Positions 15,733-24,662 of a DNA stretch of 39,366 bases are shown piece by piece (position 1 is the stretch's first letter; each line of letters begins with the position of its first letter). The stretch covers positions 1-39,366 of the forward strand of contig NZ_JAPOHA010000008.1 in assembly GCF_026672255.1 (NCBI RefSeq), read 5' to 3'. Position numbers and translations under genes: made by a program. The notes under the pieces were generated by a model. The model had not been told where the DNA came from, searched no databases, and saw only the letters and a list, made by a program, of their open reading frames with translations. This stretch comes from Caproiciproducens galactitolivorans. GTDB lineage: Bacteria; Bacillota; Clostridia; Oscillospirales; Acutalibacteraceae.

Positions 15733-17179
15733 CTGCATTTCTCTTTCTATCAGGCATGCAGATTGATAAAATCAAAGCCAGGCCGGATACAACGATAAAC
15801 AAGATAAACAGGACGTGCAGGGAGTTGTTTAACGATAATTTTGTCAGCTCGGCGGTCACGGCAGGATGATTTGCGGAGGACTTATATAAATTCCCGGGGT
15901 CTACTCCCGGAATGCCCCGTGCAACAAAGAATTTTGTGATGGATAGATTGAAAATACTTCCGAAGATGCTGATTCCGATTGTTTCCCCCAAAGTCTTTAC
16001 CAGAGAATTCGCGGCGGTTGCGGCGCCCCTTTTGCTGTATTCCACGGACTCCTGCACCATGATGGTCAAAGTCGTAAAAGCGCCGCCGAATCCGAATCCC
16101 ATTAAGAATACGTAGATCAATACGAAGATTAAGGGGGACTGAATCCCTAAAGTCGGCAATAACAAAGTACTGATCAGTACAATCACGATGGAAATCAGGT
16201 TTGCTGTTTTTCCCCCGCGCCGGACCATGCATCTCCCAAGGACAACCGACGCGATCAGCCACGAAATCGACATCGGCGCCATGCTTAATCCGGAGATTTT
16301 CGCGCTGAAACCCAGTACATTTTGCAGGTAGATCGGCATATAGCAATCCATTCCGATCATGATGGTGGAGGCGAAAAAGCAAATTAAATTGATGCTGCTG
16401 CTTTCCTTTGTAAAGATAGCAAAGGGGAAAATGGGCTCCTTGGCTTTCTTTTCAATCCGATAGAACAGGAACAGCAGGAGAACCGTCGCGGCGGTGGACA
16501 GCACAAGAAATCGATTCTGGTTTGCATTCGCGCTATCGATTGATAAAAACATATTCAGGAAAATCATCATTGCCGCGGACAAAGTGATGATTCCGGCAAA
16601 GTCAAAGCATTGCTTTTTCTTTTCAAAGTTTTCCTGAATGTTTTTCTGAAGCAGAATCACGGAGAGAATGCCGAAGGGAATATTAATAAAAAAGATCCAG
16701 TGCCATGTCAGCGTTTCGATGATGATGCCGCCCAGAAACGGCCCGGCAAGGCTGGCGATTCCCCATACCGTGCCCAAAGCCCCCTGCACCTTCGGCCTTT
16801 CTTCCAGCGTAAAGACATCCCCGACGATGGTGTATGTAACCGTAAAAATGGAACCGGCGCCAAGCCCCTGAATGACGCGGAATCCGATCAGCATATACAT
16901 GTTTTGGGATAATCCGCACAGAAAGCTTCCGGTTATAAAGATGAAAATTCCGATGGAAAGAATATTTTTTCTTCCGTAAAGGTCGGACAGTTTTCCGTAG
17001 ATCGGGGTGGAAATGGCGGACGCCAGTAAATAGACGGAAAAAACCAGACTGATAATCTGAAATCCCTGCAAGTCCTTTACAATCGTCGGGATTGCGGTTG
17101 TAACGACTGTTCCTTCCACGGCGCCTAAAAACATGGCCATCATGAGCGCGGTTATTAAACTTCTCTTTTTTGAATTCAT
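15725..17179 (-). CDS. MFS drug exporter, DHA2 (14-span) type
   Basis: A 484-residue membrane protein with about 14 hydrophobic spans, the layout of the DHA2/EmrB-QacA drug:H+ antiporter group. Motifs seen are GAVEGTVVTTAIPTIVKDL in span 1 (an acidic residue as in the family's D1 motif), GKLSDLYGRKN between spans 2 and 3 (motif A), and FRVIQGLGAGSIF (motif B). Likely exports lipophilic or cationic toxicants; the substrate is not deducible. The ATG at 17179 is preferred over an in-frame TTG at 17188; AAGGA lies 12 bases upstream. The gene is convergent with ade and divergent from the leucine-rich-repeat gene. No TetR or MarR regulator lies beside it. Confidence 0.88.
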   Translation of the reverse strand: MNSKKRSLITALMMAMFLGAVEGTVVTTAIPTIVKDLQGFQIISLVFSVYLLASAISTPIYGKLSDLYGRKNILSIGIFIFITGSFLCGLSQNMYMLIGFRVIQGLGAGSIFTVTYTIVGDVFTLEERPKVQGALGTVWGIASLAGPFLGGIIIETLTWHWIFFINIPFGILSVILLQKNIQENFEKKKQCFDFAGIITLSAAMMIFLNMFLSIDSANANQNRFLVLSTAATVLLLFLFYRIEKKAKEPIFPFAIFTKESSSINLICFFASTIMIGMDCYMPIYLQNVLGFSAKISGLSMAPMSISWLIASVVLGRCMVRRGGKTANLISIVIVLISTLLLPTLGIQSPLIFVLIYVFLMGFGFGGAFTTLTIMVQESVEYSKRGAATAANSLVKTLGETIGISIFGSIFNLSITKFFVARGIPGVDPGNLYKSSANHPAVTAELTKLSLNNSLHVLFILFIVVSGLALILSICMPDRKRNAEP

Positions 17180-17516
17180 TCTATTCAATCATCCTTATCC
17201 GTTTCAGAGCAAATCGGCTGCGGTCTGTTTAAGGGAAACGCAGTTCCGATTTCTTTTTTATTCACGTAAATTTAGAGAGTAATTCTTATCTTATCATTTT
17301 TAATGGCTTAAACGCAAGGAAAATTTTCATATTTCAGAAGATTATGCAGCCTATCGAATCAACTGGCAAAGTTTCGTTGAAAAAGCTTAAAGTTTCCGTG
17401 AATTTGTAGTATAATAACTGCAATGAAGGCGGCGATACAAATTTCAACAAATTTTCGGGGAGCCGAACCCACGGGGTTTGTGCCCCCTTTTTGTATGAGC
17501 CGCGAAGGTCGAAATC
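17180..17516. promoter_or_regulatory. Divergent intergenic region with a promoter and structured leader for the LRR-DUF2201-MoxR operon
   Basis: A TATAAT (17410-17415) on the plus strand has only a weak -35 (around 17386-17392). The transcript would then carry a nested hairpin. The outer stem is ATACAAA (17435-17441) / TTTGTAT (17490-17496), with GGGG (17457-17460) / CCCC (17483-17486) and AACCC (17466-17470) / GGGTT (17474-17478) inside. The CCCCC-TTTTT run makes it terminator-like, just 20 bases before the first gene. No recognised riboswitch class. The exporter promoter on the minus strand could not be placed. Confidence 0.5.
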
Positions 17517-18536
17517 ATGAAGGGGAAGGGATGCATCGGTTTGCAGCGGGAAACAGGAACGATCGGTCTGAAAATACAATATATCCCGGTTCGGGACGGG
17601 GCGGCCGTCCTTTCTTGTGAAGGCTTCGGCTCCGTTATCCGTCTTCCGGAAAGAATTGACGGGCTGCCGGTTCGGGAAATCTGCGCATACGCGTTTTCTG
17701 CTCCGGGAGCCGCCGCCAAGCATCTGCCGGCCGGGGCTGGAATCCGGTCTGCGGCGGTGGGAAATCCTGCCGCGCCGGGCAGGGAGGAGACATTCCTCGG
17801 CGGCGCTTCCCTACGGAAAGTGGCCCTGCCCCAAGGGGTGCAGGCAATCGGCGAGTACGCGTTTTATAACTGTGCTTCGCTGTCCCGTATCCGCCTTTGC
17901 GCCGGAAGCGCGCGGATCGGCAACGGCGCGTTCATGAACTGCGGCGCTCTGCGTGAAATTGCGTTTTCCGCATCCCCGGACGAACCGACATGCCTGCCCG
18001 GCCTTTTGACGGAGATACAGCAGGAGGTGCGCGTTGCCTTTCGCTCCGGAAACGAAACCGCCGTGTGGATTTTCCCCGAATATTTCGAGGAATCCGTGGA
18101 AAATGCGCCCGCGCATATCTTCGAGCATTTTATTCACGGGGCGGGCTACCGCTACCGGCAGTGCTTTCAGGGATACCGGCTGGATGCAGGGAATTACGAT
18201 CAGCAGTTCCCGATGGCAAAGGTGGAGGCCGAACCGAAAACGGCGCTGCGTATCGCGCTGGAGCGCCTGCGGCATCCGTTTGATCTTTCGGACACCGCCG
18301 AAAAACAGTACCTTACCCATTTAAAGGAGAACGCCGCCGCCGCGGCGAGCCTGCTTATCGAAGCAGATGACCCGGAAGGGCTTGTATTTTTAGCCGCGCA
18401 CGGTGTTTTAACACGGGAAAGTATCGGCGCAGCAGTGGAAGAGGCGGTGCGCCGGGGGCGTGCGGAATGCCTGAGCGTTTTGCTCAACGAACAGCACGTC
18501 CGGTTTGCCCCGAAGGAAAAAACGTTTGAACTGTAA
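17517..18536 (+). CDS. BspA-type leucine-rich-repeat protein, first gene of the MoxR/VWA operon
   Basis: A 339-residue protein without a signal peptide, so probably cytoplasmic. The N-terminal half contains LRR_5 (BspA-like) units: IRLPERIDGLPVREICAYAF (about 41-60) and LRKVALPQGVQAIGEYAFYN (about 101-120), then SLSRIRL and IGNGAFMNCGALREIAF. A low-complexity Ala/Gly/Pro segment (about 62-95) interrupts the repeats. The C-terminal half (about 205-335) looks helical, and its end (AAHGVLTRESI, VEEAVRRGRAECLSVLL) resembles an ankyrin-type hairpin. The ATG follows GAAGG. Its stop overlaps the possible start of the next gene by one base. Probable role: protein-protein scaffold for the two downstream genes (inference). 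Confidence 0.72.
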   Translation: MKGKGCIGLQRETGTIGLKIQYIPVRDGAAVLSCEGFGSVIRLPERIDGLPVREICAYAFSAPGAAAKHLPAGAGIRSAAVGNPAAPGREETFLGGASLRKVALPQGVQAIGEYAFYNCASLSRIRLCAGSARIGNGAFMNCGALREIAFSASPDEPTCLPGLLTEIQQEVRVAFRSGNETAVWIFPEYFEESVENAPAHIFEHFIHGAGYRYRQCFQGYRLDAGNYDQQFPMAKVEAEPKTALRIALERLRHPFDLSDTAEKQYLTHLKENAAAAASLLIEADDPEGLVFLAAHGVLTRESIGAAVEEAVRRGRAECLSVLLNEQHVRFAPKEKTFEL

Positions 18537-18565
18537 TGCCATCGAAAAAGAAGGGAGGCAAAGCC

Positions 18566-19933
18566 ATGCAGGAGGAAACGGAAGAACGGATTCAGAAAAT
18601 CGGAAATGAAATTCTAACGGCGTCGCGCGCGGAATTATACCTTCATATGCGGTTCCTTGACCTTGCGCTCAGCGTCCTTTCTTACGAAATGCGGCCTTCC
18701 ACGGCGTTTATGGGTACGGACGGAACCAGCCTTTTTTACGATCCGGACAAGCTGATCGACCGCTACCGCAGAAACCGTATCCTTGTGAACCGCGGCTACC
18801 TTCATTTGGTGCTCCATTGTATTTTCCGCCACCTTTGGAAGCCCCGGCGGGAAGACCGGGAACTCTGGGACCTTGCCTGCGATATTGCGATGGAATTTGT
18901 GCTGGACGGCCTGCCGTACCGCAGTATTCGGCTTCCCTCCACAAGCTTTCGGCAGAATTTTTACGATACCCTTCGTGCAAAGCTTAAAGTGCCCACAGCG
19001 GAAGGAATTTACATCATGCTGGAAGAAATGCGTCTGCCGGTGTGGCAGCGCGACCGGCTGGAACGGGAATTCCGTATCGACGACCATTCCTTCTGGCCGA
19101 ATCCGGACGGAAATCCGCCCGGCGGCGCGCCAACGCCCCGGCAGAAATGGGACGACATAAGCCGGAAAATGCAGACCGATATGGAAACGCTTTCGCGCGA
19201 CCCGGCCCAACAGTCCGAGGCTTTGTTGCAGCAGGTGCGGGTGGAAAACCGGGAACGGTACGATTACCGCCGTTTCTTACAAAAGTTTGCCGTCCTGCGC
19301 GAGGAACCCCGGCTGGACCCGGATTCCTTCGACCCGATTTTTTACACCTACGGCATGCAGCTTTACGGGAACCTGCCGCTCATTGAACCGCAGGAAACGC
19401 GGGAAACCCGAAAAATCGAGGACTTTGTCATCGCGGTGGATACCTCCATGTCCTGCTCCGGGCATCTGGTACGGGCGTTTCTGGAACAGACCTACTCGGT
19501 GTTAAAAGATACGGAAAGCTTTTTCCGAAAGGTGAATATCCATATTATCCAGTGTGACGAAACCATACGTTCCGACCGGAAAATCACCAGTGAAGAGGAA
19601 CTGCGGGATTACATGGACCATTTTGAATTGATCGGGAACGGCGGCACCGATTTTCGCCCCGTTTTCCGTTATGTAGATCAACTGCTCAAGGAAAAAGCGT
19701 TTCGCCGCCTGAAAGGGCTGATTTATTTTACGGACGGTCGGGGCGTTTTTCCGCAGCACCGCCCGCCCTACGACGTCGCGTTTGTATTCCTGCGGGAAGA
19801 TTACACCGACGCCGACGTTCCGCCGTGGGCCATGAAGCTGATTCTGGAGCCGGACGACTTCGAGAGTCCGCCCGAGACCCCGCCGAACGGCCAAATCGAT
19901 GATTGGGAGGAACTGCCTCATTATGAATATTAA
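18566..19933 (+). CDS. DUF2201 family protein with metallopeptidase-like N-terminal and VWA-like C-terminal domains
   Basis: A 455-residue cytoplasmic protein. The N-terminal domain carries a zinc-peptidase-like helix HLVLHCIFRH (about residues 74-83) followed later by DLACDIAMEF. The C-terminal half opens with EDFVIAVDTSMSCSG, a MIDAS-like DxSxS metal site, and GNGGTDFRPVF, so it is a VWA-like fold. Such proteins are regularly paired with MoxR ATPases. The start is the ATG at 18566, seven bases after GGGAGG; an in-frame ATG at 18536 overlapping the previous stop is a possible longer form. The 3' end overlaps the ATPase gene by 11 bp. Peptidase activity is unproven. Confidence 0.82.
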   Translation: MQEETEERIQKIGNEILTASRAELYLHMRFLDLALSVLSYEMRPSTAFMGTDGTSLFYDPDKLIDRYRRNRILVNRGYLHLVLHCIFRHLWKPRREDRELWDLACDIAMEFVLDGLPYRSIRLPSTSFRQNFYDTLRAKLKVPTAEGIYIMLEEMRLPVWQRDRLEREFRIDDHSFWPNPDGNPPGGAPTPRQKWDDISRKMQTDMETLSRDPAQQSEALLQQVRVENRERYDYRRFLQKFAVLREEPRLDPDSFDPIFYTYGMQLYGNLPLIEPQETRETRKIEDFVIAVDTSMSCSGHLVRAFLEQTYSVLKDTESFFRKVNIHIIQCDETIRSDRKITSEEELRDYMDHFELIGNGGTDFRPVFRYVDQLLKEKAFRRLKGLIYFTDGRGVFPQHRPPYDVAFVFLREDYTDADVPPWAMKLILEPDDFESPPETPPNGQIDDWEELPHYEY

Positions 19934-21476
19934 AAATGCAAAAGAGGAAATCGAAAATACCGTACGGGCCTACCTGCAGCGCGACGAAAACGGAAATTAC
20001 CGTATCCCCGCCATCCGTCAGCGCCCGCTGCTTCTGATGGGCCCTCCCGGCGTGGGCAAAACGCAGATTATCGAGCAGGCCGCCCGGGAATGCGGCGTCG
20101 CTCTGGTGGCTTATACAATTACGCACCATACAAGGCAAAGCGCCGTGGGTCTGCCGTTCATCATCAAGAAAACCTATGACGGGCGGGAGCATTCGGTGAC
20201 GGAGTATACCATGAGTGAGATTATCGCTTCCGTGTACGATAAAATGGAGAGCACCGGGCTAAAAGAAGGCATCCTGTTTATCGATGAGATCAACTGTGTT
20301 TCCGAAACGCTGGCTCCGACCATGCTTCAGTTTTTGCAGGGCAAAACCTTCGGCAACCAGAAGGTTCCGGAGGGCTGGATTATTGTTACGGCAGGGAACC
20401 CGCCCGAATATAACCGCTCGGTGCGTGAATTCGATATCGTTACGCTGGACAGGGTGCGCAAGATGGATATCGAGCCGGATTTCGCCGTCTGGAAGGAGTA
20501 CGCCTACCGGCAGTCCATCCATGGCGCGGTTCTCTCTTATCTGGAAATCCGGAAAGAAAACTTTTACCGGATTGAAACCACGCCCGACGGTATCCTGTTT
20601 GCAACCGCGCGCGGCTGGGAAGATCTCTCCGAGATGATCGGCGTATGCGAAACGCTTTCCCTTCCGGTCGGGCAGGAGCTGGTTCTCCAGTATATCCAGA
20701 ACCCCGCCGTCGCAAAGGACTTCGCCAATTACTATGAGCTTTATAATAAATACCGCGACGATTACCGCGTGGATGAAATCCTTAACGGGCATTTTTCGGA
20801 TGAGGCGGTGAATAAGCTGCGGCTTGCCCCGTTTGACGAAAAGCTCAGCGTGATCGGGCTGCTTTTAAGCAAGCTGAACGAATCCTGCCGGCAGGCTTAT
20901 CTGACCGACCGGTATACGGAGGCTTTGTTTGAAAAGTTGAAGGAATGGAAAGCACTGCTGTCCGACGCAAAGGACACACCGGATGGTTCCCTGCGGCAAT
21001 TGGCGCAAAAAGAAGAGGATACGCTTGCCTTGCGCAAAGAAAACGGGCAGGCAGGCGGCGAGGAGGAAACGGTTACCCGCCGTTTTATCCATACGCTGGA
21101 AGACTACGCGGAAGTGCTCAAGATGGCCGATCTGCGCGAAGCCGACGCCGCGTTTGCGTTCGTAAAAGGGTGTTTCGGGGAAGAAACCGCGAAACGCAAA
21201 GAAGAAATCGCGTCCGTTTCGGCGGCGCTGGAACACGCATTTGCCTTTATGACGGCGGCATTCGGCGAAAGCCAGGAGATGGTGGTCTTTGTTACGGAAC
21301 TGACGGTGAACTTTTACACCGCCAAATTCATTCTGGAAAACGGCTGCGACCCCTATTATGTTTATAACAAGGGCCTTCTGTTCAGCGACCGGCAGGAAGG
21401 GATTTTAAAGGAGATCGACAGCCTGCGCGACGCTCAAAGCGACGGGGAACAAGATCGAAATAGAATGGAATTTTAA
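19923..21476 (+). CDS. MoxR-type AAA ATPase
   Basis: A 517-residue AAA+ ATPase: Walker A MGPPGVGKT (about 38-46), Walker B ILFIDEIN (about 118-125), sensor 1 VTAGNPPEYN (about 158-167), and the arginine-finger region LDRVRKMD. The C-terminal 270 residues are helical and Glu/Lys-rich and probably contact partners. MoxR ATPases act as chaperones that activate VWA partners, and the directly upstream DUF2201/VWA gene overlaps it by 11 bp. The start is placed at the ATG at 19923, after GGGAGG (19905-19910); an ATG 24 bases earlier would include that site. Third gene of the LRR-DUF2201-MoxR unit. Target process unknown. Confidence 0.87.
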   Translation: MNIKNAKEEIENTVRAYLQRDENGNYRIPAIRQRPLLLMGPPGVGKTQIIEQAARECGVALVAYTITHHTRQSAVGLPFIIKKTYDGREHSVTEYTMSEIIASVYDKMESTGLKEGILFIDEINCVSETLAPTMLQFLQGKTFGNQKVPEGWIIVTAGNPPEYNRSVREFDIVTLDRVRKMDIEPDFAVWKEYAYRQSIHGAVLSYLEIRKENFYRIETTPDGILFATARGWEDLSEMIGVCETLSLPVGQELVLQYIQNPAVAKDFANYYELYNKYRDDYRVDEILNGHFSDEAVNKLRLAPFDEKLSVIGLLLSKLNESCRQAYLTDRYTEALFEKLKEWKALLSDAKDTPDGSLRQLAQKEEDTLALRKENGQAGGEEETVTRRFIHTLEDYAEVLKMADLREADAAFAFVKGCFGEETAKRKEEIASVSAALEHAFAFMTAAFGESQEMVVFVTELTVNFYTAKFILENGCDPYYVYNKGLLFSDRQEGILKEIDSLRDAQSDGEQDRNRMEF

Positions 21477-21583
21477 GGACTTTCCGAACTTCGGTCAAGG
21501 CCGGAATCGGAAGAGGGCGAAGAATTCAACAAAAAATACAGACGCTGTTGAAAACAGATCATGATGCAAAAGAGGTTGAGAAA

Positions 21584-23377
21584 GTGCTGCTATTAACTGC
21601 GGAGAAAATAAGCAAAAGCTACAGCGAAAAACCCCTGCTGAAAGACGTTGTGCTTGGCATTAACAGCGGGGATAAGATCGGTTTAATCGGAATCAACGGA
21701 ACGGGAAAATCCACGCTGCTGAAAATTGTCGCGGGGCTGGAAACGCCCGACAGCGGAACCGTTACAAAAGCCGGAGGCGTGCGCGTGGGCTATCTTCCGC
21801 AGAATCCGTTGTTTGAAGACGGAGTCACCGTGCTGCAGCAGGTGATGCGCGGCGTTTCGGAGCAGCAGCGGGAATCGAAAATATATGAATGCAAGGCGAT
21901 TCTTACAAAACTGGGAATCAGCGATTTTGACGAGCCGGTCAGCCGCCTTTCCGGCGGGCAGAAAAAACGCGTTTCCCTGGCGAGCACGCTGGTAACCCCT
22001 GTGGAGGTGCTTGTCCTCGACGAGCCTACCAACCATATGGACAACGATATGGTGGATTGGCTGGAGGATTTCCTGATCCGTTACAACGGCGCGCTGCTGA
22101 TGGTTACGCATGACCGCTATTTTCTCGACCGCGTTACCAATAAAATCGTTGAATTGCAGGATGGAAATTTATATTCCTATCAGGCGAACTATACGAAATA
22201 CCTTGAGCTGAAAACGGAACGGGAAGAAATGACCGCCGCAAGCGAGCGCAAACGGCAGACCCTTCTTAAAAAAGAGCTGGAGTGGATTCAGCGCGGAGCC
22301 CGTGCACGGGGCACTAAGCAAAAGTTCCGTGTGGAGCGCTTTAAAGAAATGAGCGCGCAAACGGTTGACCTTGAACAGGAAAAATTGAAAATGAGTTCCC
22401 TAAGTTCAAGGCTTGGGAAAAAGATTATCGAGATTGACAATATCTCCAAGTGTTATGGCGACCGGCAGCTGATTTGCGGCTTTTCTTACAATCTGCTGCG
22501 CGGGGACCGTGTCGGCATCATCGGCGCAAACGGCTGCGGGAAATCCACCTTATTAAAAATCATCGTCGGAAGTGTGCCCGCGGACAGCGGAAAAGTCGAG
22601 GTAGGCGAAACGGTGCGGATCGGCTATTTTTCGCAGGAGTGCGAAGAAATGGATACCGGTTTGCGCCCGATCGATTACATCAAGGATATCTCCGCGGAGG
22701 TGGAAACGCCGGAAGGAACGCTGACCGCATCGCAGATGCTGGAAAAGTTCCTGTTTTCGCCGGACTTGCAGTACACCACCATCGGCAGGCTTTCCGGCGG
22801 GGAACGCCGCAGGCTGTATCTGCTGGGCATCCTGATGCAGGCGCCCAATGTTTTGCTGTTTGACGAACCCACAAACGACCTTGATATCCAGACGCTCACC
22901 ATTTTGGAAGATTATCTGCAAAACTTTTCGGGCGCGGTCATCGTCGTATCGCATGACCGCTATTTCCTTGATAAAGTTGCGGAACATATTTTTTCCTTTG
23001 AGCAGGACGGCAAAATTTATGATCTGATCGGCGGCTATTCGGAATATTTGAAACGGAAAAAGCAAAACCAGCAGGAGGAGAAAAAACCAACGGCTGAGAA
23101 GCCGAAAACCGACACCCGTGTAAAATCCGGGAAATTGAAGTTCTCCTTTAAGGAACAGCGCGAATTCGAAAGTATTGACGGCGTGATTGCGGACTTGGAA
23201 GAACAGATTTCCAACATCGACACGGAAATTAAAAAAGAAGCAAGCAACTACGTTCTTTTATCGGAATTGATCGCCAAAAAGGAAGCGCTTGAAGCGGAGC
23301 TGGACGAAAAGACGGAGCGCTGGGTTTATCTGAACGACCTGTCCGAGCAAATAGCGAAGCAGAGTAAGGAAACTTAA
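21584..23377 (+). CDS. Uup/YdiF-like ABC-F ATPase
   Basis: A 597-residue tandem ABC ATPase without membrane spans. Domain 1 has GINGTGKST, LSGGQKKRVSLA and LVLDEPTNHMD; domain 2 has GANGCGKST, LSGGERRRLYL and LLFDEPTNDLD. The linker of about 80 residues lies between them. After domain 2 comes a charged linker and a C-terminal coiled coil (about 535-595), the hallmark of the Uup branch, a housekeeping translation or ribosome-assembly factor rather than a resistance protein. The start is GTG at 21584, eight bases after AAGAGG; an in-frame TTG at 21548 is the longer alternative and lacks a ribosome site. It lies 107 bp after the MoxR gene and may be cotranscribed. Confidence 0.85.
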   Translation: MLLLTAEKISKSYSEKPLLKDVVLGINSGDKIGLIGINGTGKSTLLKIVAGLETPDSGTVTKAGGVRVGYLPQNPLFEDGVTVLQQVMRGVSEQQRESKIYECKAILTKLGISDFDEPVSRLSGGQKKRVSLASTLVTPVEVLVLDEPTNHMDNDMVDWLEDFLIRYNGALLMVTHDRYFLDRVTNKIVELQDGNLYSYQANYTKYLELKTEREEMTAASERKRQTLLKKELEWIQRGARARGTKQKFRVERFKEMSAQTVDLEQEKLKMSSLSSRLGKKIIEIDNISKCYGDRQLICGFSYNLLRGDRVGIIGANGCGKSTLLKIIVGSVPADSGKVEVGETVRIGYFSQECEEMDTGLRPIDYIKDISAEVETPEGTLTASQMLEKFLFSPDLQYTTIGRLSGGERRRLYLLGILMQAPNVLLFDEPTNDLDIQTLTILEDYLQNFSGAVIVVSHDRYFLDKVAEHIFSFEQDGKIYDLIGGYSEYLKRKKQNQQEEKKPTAEKPKTDTRVKSGKLKFSFKEQREFESIDGVIADLEEQISNIDTEIKKEASNYVLLSELIAKKEALEAELDEKTERWVYLNDLSEQIAKQSKET

Positions 23378-23566
23378 TATTCCTTTCCGTTTTCTGCGGA
23401 GCAAATTTTATAAAGAATAAATTTCTTTTTGTAATTCTTTCTTTTCCGTTTCGTTTAACGGTATTCTTTCTTTATTTCTATCTGTTTTTTAATTCCCGAA
23501 TGCATAATCAATTCACGAACCGACTATAATGTATGTAAAAGTATGAAACATAAAGGAGTTGTTTTT

Positions 23567-23821
23567 ATGCCGCGTGGAGTACAAAAATCCGTAGAAGAAA
23601 GAATCGCCGTTATTGATCAAGAAATCGGAGAAATGAACGAACGTCAGAAAAATATTGAAACGAAAATAAAAAATTTAGAAGCAAAAAAACAAATGCTGCT
23701 GAATGAGAAAAAGCAATCCAAGCTGGCGGAACTTGCCAGCTTACTGGAAGAATCAAAGCTATCGCCGGAAGAAGCAATCCAGAAATTAACGGAATCCAAA
23801 TCCGGAAAAGAATCTGCGTAA
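23567..23821 (+). CDS. Small coiled-coil protein, function unknown
   Basis: An 84-residue, highly charged protein starting MPRGVQKSVEERIAVID and continuing as a long Glu/Lys heptad-like helix (about residues 9-55), then a short tail with LSPEEAIQKL. The ATG is eight bases after AAAGGAG (23552-23558), and TATAAT (23525-23530) lies ahead without a clear -35. The good ribosome site, plausible composition and own terminator support a real gene. I do not recognise the family; the shape suggests an oligomerising or nucleic-acid-associated small protein, but nothing proves it. It converges on tlp. Confidence 0.7.
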   Translation: MPRGVQKSVEERIAVIDQEIGEMNERQKNIETKIKNLEAKKQMLLNEKKQSKLAELASLLEESKLSPEEAIQKLTESKSGKESA

Positions 23822-23846
23822 GAACCTGTTTTCGCAGTATAGAATA

Positions 23847-23883
23847 AAAGAGGAGCGCAGCCGAAATGGCTTCGCTCCTCTTT
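23847..23883. terminator. Bidirectional terminator between the coiled-coil gene and tlp
   Basis: AAAGAGGAGCG (23847-23857) pairs perfectly with CGCTCCTCTTT (23873-23883), with an inner AGCC (23859-23862) / GGCT (23868-23871) extension. A and T tails on both sides serve both convergent genes. Confidence 0.85.
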
Positions 23884-23919
23884 CCTTGGACGCAAGAAAT
23901 ATTTTATTTAATAGGATCG

Positions 23920-24150
23920 TTACGATTGATATCCGTTTTTGCGGGCGTTGGCTTCGTCGCGGATTTCACTGCGCATGCCTTTCAGGGCATCTTCGCGATT
24001 ATCATTTTTCTCTATCAGGTTTTTCCGCATGGTATCGTCGGAAGTTTTTTCAATCATATCGTCTGCTTTGCGTATATTTTCAATGGTATGATTGATATTT
24101 TCCTGAATACGCTCTACATTGTCGCTGCGGTCGTCCGGTTTCGGTTTCAT
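23920..24150 (-). CDS. tlp: Small acid-soluble spore protein Tlp
   Basis: A 76-residue protein matching the Tlp family: MKPKPDDRSDNVERIQENI near the start, NHTIENI in the middle, and the C-terminal RSEIRDEANARKNGYQ. Tlp is a minor spore-core protein made in the forespore. The start is the ATG at 24150, eight bases after AAAGGAG; six codons of upstream open frame are discarded because they span that site. It indicates that the organism sporulates. No confident forespore (sigma-G) promoter was identified upstream. Confidence 0.92.
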   Translation of the reverse strand: MKPKPDDRSDNVERIQENINHTIENIRKADDMIEKTSDDTMRKNLIEKNDNREDALKGMRSEIRDEANARKNGYQS

Positions 24151-24414
24151 TTTCGATTCTCCTTTCACAGTCGCTGCTGATTTTATTATTTTGAATCACG
24201 CGCCGATTATAAGTAGAAATTGATACCAATTTCGCTTGCTTGCGGCCGCACGCTTTATAATTACAGATTTCTTCGGAAAGAAAAATATTTAGGGCCGATG
24301 AAAAGCCTAAAAGTTCGTACGGTACTGGGAATTTCAAGCATGAAAAGATGGCTCAAACAATTTATTTTTGAGTAACAGATTCAAAAATGCTTGCTTTTTT
24401 TCCAAAGAATACTA
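24151..24414. other. Intergenic stretch between tlp and the ABC exporter leader
   Basis: About 260 AT-rich bases with no supported gene. A minus-strand TATAAT (24206-24211) could belong to a tlp promoter, but no matching -35 was found. Nothing else recognisable apart from the exporter promoter that follows. Confidence 0.4.
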
Positions 24415-24443
24415 TTGACATTTGGAAAATACTAGTTTATACT
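24415..24443 (+). promoter_or_regulatory. Strong promoter ahead of the ABC exporter leader
   Basis: TTGACA (24415-24420), 17 bases, TATACT (24438-24443). It is the only good promoter upstream of the exporter pair and lies about 260 bp before the first exporter gene. Confidence 0.87.
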
Positions 24444-24484
24444 AAGCGCATTGTGATTTTAAACAAGAAAGGTGGCGGGCAGAG

Positions 24485-24607
24485 ATGAGGAATAACATGA
24501 ATTTAGCAGCTGGGTTTGAGATTCAAAATAATTTCAATCAATTTCGCTCAGAAGTATTTTTGCCCGCATTCCGCAGTTTACGGATAGATTTTTGCGCCCT
24601 GCTCTAA
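24485..24607 (+). CDS. Leader peptide ORF (40 codons) upstream of the heterodimeric ABC exporter
   Basis: ATG at 24485, preceded by AAAGGTGG (24468-24474), encodes 40 residues beginning MRNNMNLAAGFEIQNNF and ending RIDFCALL, stop at 24605. It sits between a strong promoter and an intrinsic terminator, directly ahead of a BmrC/BmrD-like exporter. In Bacillus subtilis the bmrCD exporter is controlled by translation of the short upstream gene bmrB; this ORF has the same position but I see no obvious sequence match to BmrB. It is probably a drug-sensing attenuation peptide (inference). Confidence 0.6.
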   Translation: MRNNMNLAAGFEIQNNFNQFRSEVFLPAFRSLRIDFCALL

Positions 24608-24630
24608 AAACGGCGTAATCATGAAGGGTA

Positions 24631-24662
24631 AAAGCACCTCTGATGATCAGGGGTGCTTTTTT
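24631..24662 (+). terminator. Leader terminator (attenuator) of the ABC exporter operon
   Basis: AAAGCACC (24631-24638) pairs with GGTGCTTT (24652-24659), extended inward by CTGA/TCAG-type pairs around a TGA loop, followed by TTTTT. It ends about 40 bases before the exporter start and therefore must be read through for expression. A competing antiterminator pairing was not identified by eye. Confidence 0.82.

Noticed and set aside
21584-23377. Second ABC-F as another antibiotic resistance gene
   Set aside because: The C-terminal coiled coil and canonical DEPTN motifs fit the Uup housekeeping branch, and it has no attenuator leader.
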